A DNA stretch of 17,596 bases from Dehalococcoidia bacterium. Its GTDB lineage: Bacteria; Chloroflexota; Dehalococcoidia; Lucifugimonadales; Lucifugimonadaceae. The DNA lies in assembly GCA_012270805.1 (NCBI GenBank), contig JAAXHR010000401.1, positions 1 to 17,596 on the forward strand, written 5' to 3'. The notes below the pieces were generated by a model. It searched no databases. It was not told the origin of the DNA and was given only the letters and a program-made list of their open reading frames with translations. A program made the position numbers and the translations under genes. This document shows positions 14,670-17,596 of the stretch, in pieces; position 1 is the first letter of the stretch, and each line of letters starts with the position of its first letter.

Positions 14670-15608
14670 TCAGGTTTCCCTTTTAATCGCGCGACCCACG
14701 TGTTCGCTTTGCGGGGCTTGATATCCGGGTTCCCAACCGCGAACGATCGCATCAGTCACCTTTGCAACGCGTGCCATCGCGTGAACTTCGTGGACCCGCA
14801 CGATGTCGGCGCCCAATGCGATGGCGAGCGCGGTCGAGGCCGCATTGCCTTCGACGCGGTCGTACGGTTCCGCGTCGAGGATTGCGCCGATGAAGGATTT
14901 GCGTGAGGCGCCTACCAACATGGGCAGATTGCGGAGGTTGGTCTTGATCGAATCGAGATGTCGCAACGCTTCCAGGCTGTGAGACGCATTCTTGGCAAAA
15001 CCGATGCCCGGATCGATGATGATCCGAGTTTCGTCGACTCCGTCGCGCAACGCGCTCGAAACCGCGTCGCCAAGCTCTTTGCTGATGTCGCGGGCGACGT
15101 TGTCATACTGAGCCTTGGCTCTGATGTGACTTATGACGATGGGCGCGTTGTGCTTGGCGACACGCGTCGCCATATCAGGGTCTGACAACATCGACACGTC
15201 GTTCGCCATGCTGGCGCCTTCAGAAAGGGCGATGTCAGCCACCTTTGCTTTGCGAGTGTCGATGCTAATCGGAATGTCGCAGCGGTGCTTGAGGGAGGAG
15301 ATCACTGGCAATACCCGTTCAAGCTCTTCGTCTGCGGGGACGGGACGCGCATCCGGATAGACGGATGCGGGACGCGTCGATTCACCGCCGATGTCGATGA
15401 TGTCCGCCCCTTCGTCCTCCATCCGCAGCGCGGCGTCGACTGATGCGGTGACCCAATTCTGCTCGTCCCGCATGGTGCCGTCGCCCGAGAAGGAATCTGG
15501 AGTGACGTTTAGGATTCCCATGATGTAAGTGCGGGAACCCCAATCGAAAATGCGACCGCTGATTTTCAGTGGTGGACGATGTGTGGCTTCCTCTGTATTG
15601 AACGGCAA
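14670..15608 (-). CDS. folP: Dihydropteroate synthase
   Basis: This 312-residue TIM-barrel enzyme condenses hydroxymethyldihydropterin pyrophosphate with p-aminobenzoate. Motifs in order are ILNVTPDSFS (32-41), GGESTRP (73-79), SIDTRK with Asp116, ANDVS with Asn135, DPGIGFAKN, GASRKSF and RVHEV, so the main pterin-binding and catalytic positions are present. The segment after strand 5, usually MHxxG-P--M, is reduced to SHIRAKAQYDNV: the pterin-pocket Met is replaced and several loop residues are missing. The start is TTG 15608, with no clear ribosome site, and the roughly 15-residue lead before the core is not conserved, so the start is the weakest part. It is divergent from the carboxyltransferase gene and upstream of folK. 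Confidence 0.94.
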   Translation of the reverse strand: MPFNTEEATHRPPLKISGRIFDWGSRTYIMGILNVTPDSFSGDGTMRDEQNWVTASVDAALRMEDEGADIIDIGGESTRPASVYPDARPVPADEELERVLPVISSLKHRCDIPISIDTRKAKVADIALSEGASMANDVSMLSDPDMATRVAKHNAPIVISHIRAKAQYDNVARDISKELGDAVSSALRDGVDETRIIIDPGIGFAKNASHSLEALRHLDSIKTNLRNLPMLVGASRKSFIGAILDAEPYDRVEGNAASTALAIALGADIVRVHEVHAMARVAKVTDAIVRGWEPGYQAPQSEHVGRAIKRET

Positions 15609-15738
15609 TTGAAGTTGCGGGAGTGAGTGAGTTCCGCATCGCGCGGTTGCGTTGTAAGTTAGGATTCTAAGTTGGCAACCGCGACAAATCGGAGATGCGA
15701 CGCAGGTTCTATTTCTGGCTCACCAGGGGCGAAGAGAG

Positions 15739-17322
15739 ATCACTCAACAACAAGAAAAAACGTCTTCAACTAACGGTTTCGAAAGCCGTCTCACAGCATT
15801 GGAATCTCGTCGCTCTACTGCGAAACTGGGGGGTGGTGAACGACGCATCGAATCGCAGCAGAAACGCGGCAAGCTCACCGCTCGAGAACGCTTGGCAAAG
15901 CTCTTCGACGGCGGCAACTTCACCGAGATCGACACATTTAACACCCATCGCTCGACTGATCTCGGTCTCGACAGGCAACGCTTTGAAGGCGACTCGGTGG
16001 TAACCGCATGGGGCAAAGTCGAAGGTCGAACTGTATTCGGATACGCGCAGGACTTTACCGTCCTTGGCGGCTCACTCTCACAGATCGCAGCGCAGAAGAT
16101 CTCGAAGGTGATGGATCACGCCATCAAAGTCGGAGCGCCGGTGGTGGGCATCAACGACTCGGGTGGGGCTCGCATTCAAGAGGGCATCGATTCACTCGCC
16201 GGATACGGTGAAATCTTCCGACGCAACACTTTGGCCTCTGGTGTGATCCCACAAATTACGATCATCGCTGGTCCATCGGCGGGCGGCGCGGTCTACTCGC
16301 CCGCGATGACCGACTTCATCTTCATGGTCGAGTCGATAGGGCAGATGTACATCACCGGCCCCGATGTCGTTCGATCCGTTACTGGTGAGGACGTTACACA
16401 TGAGGATCTCGGCGGCGCGGGAATGCATGCGACGACTTCCGGTGTCGCGCACTATGCGGCGCCTGACGAAGATTCCTGCTATGCGGAAGTTCGACGGCTC
16501 CTTAGTTTCTTGCCGTCCAACAACGCATCATCGCCGCCTGTGCCCCCTTCCGAAGATCCCACGAACCGCCGTCCAGAAAAACTAGCCGCGGTAATCCCCG
16601 ACGACCCGAACATGCCGTACGAGGTCTTGGATGTTGTCGAGGAGATTGTAGACAACGGCGACTTCATGCAAGTCCACGCCGAGTACGCCCGCAATATCGT
16701 CGTCGGCTTTGGCCGCATGGGTGGTTCGACGGTAGGCATTGTTGCAAACCAACCCAACGAACTCGCCGGTGTCCTGGACATCGATGCCTCCGACAAAGGC
16801 GCCCGCTTCGTCCGCTTCTGCGACGCATTCAACATTCCAATCCTGACTCTCGTCGATGTCCCTGGCTTCATGCCCGGCACTGCGCAAGAGCAGGGCGGCA
16901 TCATCCGCCACGGCGCAAAGATGCTCTACGCATACTCTGAAGCCACTGTCCCCAAAATTACCGTGATTCTACGCAAAGCCTACGGCGGCGCATACATCGT
17001 CATGGGCAGCAAAGAGCTCCGCTGCGACGTCAACTTGGCGTGGCCCACGGCCGAGATCGCAGTGATGGGGCCTGATGGCGCAGTGAACGTCATTGCGCGC
17101 CGCGACATCGCCGCCGCCGATGACCCTGACGCGAAACGCCAAGAACTCGTAGCCGACTACCGCGAACGCTTCGCCAATCCATACATTGCGGCGAACCGCG
17201 GATACGTCGACGACGTTATCGACCCGCGCGACACTCGCGTACGTGTCATCGATGCTCTCGAGATGCTCGCAAGCAAAGTTGACGACCTCCCAGCCAAAAA
17301 ACACGGGAATATCCCTCTGTGA
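15739..17322 (+). CDS. Propionyl/methylmalonyl-CoA carboxyltransferase subunit (MmdA/PccB type)
   Basis: This is the carboxyltransferase subunit of a biotin-dependent acyl-CoA carboxylase or decarboxylase, acting on propionyl- or methylmalonyl-CoA. It has two crotonase-like domains. The first has LGGGERRIE, GKLTARERL, DSGGARIQEG (about 140-149) and the oxyanion segment GPSAGGAVYSPA. The second has the CoA-side block GGIIRHGAKMLYAYSEATVP and AYGGAYIVMG. It ends KKHGNIPL, like the 12S transcarboxylase subunit (KKHGNFP). The first standard start codon is TTG 15799, but the 20 codons before it, with FESRLTALESRR, match the family N-terminus. ATC 15739 has AGGGG 9 bases upstream and is taken as the probable start. 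If only standard starts are allowed, the gene is 15799-17322. The biotin carrier and carboxylase subunits are not in the window. Confidence 0.9.
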   Translation: MTQQQEKTSSTNGFESRLTALESRRSTAKLGGGERRIESQQKRGKLTARERLAKLFDGGNFTEIDTFNTHRSTDLGLDRQRFEGDSVVTAWGKVEGRTVFGYAQDFTVLGGSLSQIAAQKISKVMDHAIKVGAPVVGINDSGGARIQEGIDSLAGYGEIFRRNTLASGVIPQITIIAGPSAGGAVYSPAMTDFIFMVESIGQMYITGPDVVRSVTGEDVTHEDLGGAGMHATTSGVAHYAAPDEDSCYAEVRRLLSFLPSNNASSPPVPPSEDPTNRRPEKLAAVIPDDPNMPYEVLDVVEEIVDNGDFMQVHAEYARNIVVGFGRMGGSTVGIVANQPNELAGVLDIDASDKGARFVRFCDAFNIPILTLVDVPGFMPGTAQEQGGIIRHGAKMLYAYSEATVPKITVILRKAYGGAYIVMGSKELRCDVNLAWPTAEIAVMGPDGAVNVIARRDIAAADDPDAKRQELVADYRERFANPYIAANRGYVDDVIDPRDTRVRVIDALEMLASKVDDLPAKKHGNIPL

Positions 17323-17596
17323 GCGTTGCCGATCAGCCCCGTTACGCCCCCAACACCGTTGGAGAAGAGGAGTTCGTTCAGGCGGTTTCCGACATGGCGC
17401 GAGAGGTCTGGGATTTCCACAACCGGTGGGGTTTCGGTTCTGGGCACTTCGAACACACGGCACCTGCAAGCATTATCGACCGGCGCGGCCCAATCCTGGC
17501 CGAAGAGGTGCGAGAGCTCCGCGAAGCGGTTGACGAAAACGACACCACCGGAGTCTTCAACGAGGCCGCCGATGTGCTCTTCGTCGCCATCGGTCA
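17319..17596 (+). CDS. MazG-like nucleotide pyrophosphohydrolase (partial, N-terminal part)
   Basis: GTG 17319 overlaps the carboxyltransferase TGA as GTGA, and the frame stays open to the window end (92 codons). The segment ILAEEVRELREAVDEND followed by FNEAADVLFVAIG gives the ExxE--ExxD metal-binding pattern of the all-alpha NTP pyrophosphatase (MazG/HisE) superfamily, which hydrolyses non-standard or excess nucleoside triphosphates. HisE-type phosphoribosyl-ATP pyrophosphatase is a less likely alternative. About 55 residues precede the motif. The C-terminus lies outside the window, so length and subfamily cannot be judged. Confidence 0.75.
   Translation, partial: MSVADQPRYAPNTVGEEEFVQAVSDMAREVWDFHNRWGFGSGHFEHTAPASIIDRRGPILAEEVRELREAVDENDTTGVFNEAADVLFVAIG

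Noticed and set aside
15695..16003. ATG-started 102-codon frame at the carboxyltransferase 5' end, possible frameshifted N-terminus
   Set aside because: Its sequence does not resemble the family; the carboxyltransferase frame itself remains open and homologous upstream of TTG 15799, so no frameshift is needed.

Overview
The window reads as a moderately GC-rich bacterial chromosome segment. It most likely comes from a Chloroflexota lineage near SAR202/Dehalococcoidia. That placement is inference from two things: oligopeptide-type binding lipoproteins with long Val/Glu-rich stalks, and the mix of a heterodisulfide-reductase-like operon, folate genes and a methylmalonyl/propionyl-CoA carboxyltransferase. 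No rRNA, tRNA, CRISPR array, integrase or transposase was seen.

Layout. (1) Positions 1-1007, plus strand: the end of an HdrC-like iron-sulfur protein overlapping an HdrB/SdhE-like CCG-domain subunit. (2) 1008-1396: a gene-free stretch with four copies of a double-hairpin palindromic repeat. (3) 1397-3736, plus strand: a small PepSY-like lipoprotein and a family 5 substrate-binding lipoprotein. (4) 3748-13041, minus strand: a large ABC importer region. Read in its own direction it is dppB-dppC-dppD-dppF-SBP1, a strong Rho-independent terminator, then SBP2 and a lone, shortened second permease. A sigma70-type promoter with a perfect TATAAT lies in front of dppB. (5) 13181-15608, minus strand: a Cof-type HAD phosphatase, folK and folP, with a possible 31-residue membrane peptide on the plus strand in the HAD-folK gap. 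(6) 15739-17596, plus strand: a biotin-dependent carboxyltransferase subunit (MmdA/PccB type) overlapping the start of a MazG-like nucleotide pyrophosphohydrolase.

How they work together. dppBCDF plus SBP1 is a complete importer for peptides or similar solutes. SBP2 is a near full-length paralogue of SBP1 (both 684 residues), and SBP3 is a distant third. No second DppC or second ATPase pair is present, so the extra binding proteins probably feed the same channel or one elsewhere, or the second module is a remnant. folP and folK catalyse neighbouring steps of dihydropteroate synthesis. The carboxyltransferase belongs to propionate/methylmalonyl-CoA metabolism.

I did not find a clear new multi-gene system. 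The items most worth a second look are the palindromic repeat cluster, the 17-residue stalk repeats shared by the SBP paralogues, the partial second transporter with its shortened permease, the apparent ATC start of the carboxyltransferase gene, and the small membrane ORF.
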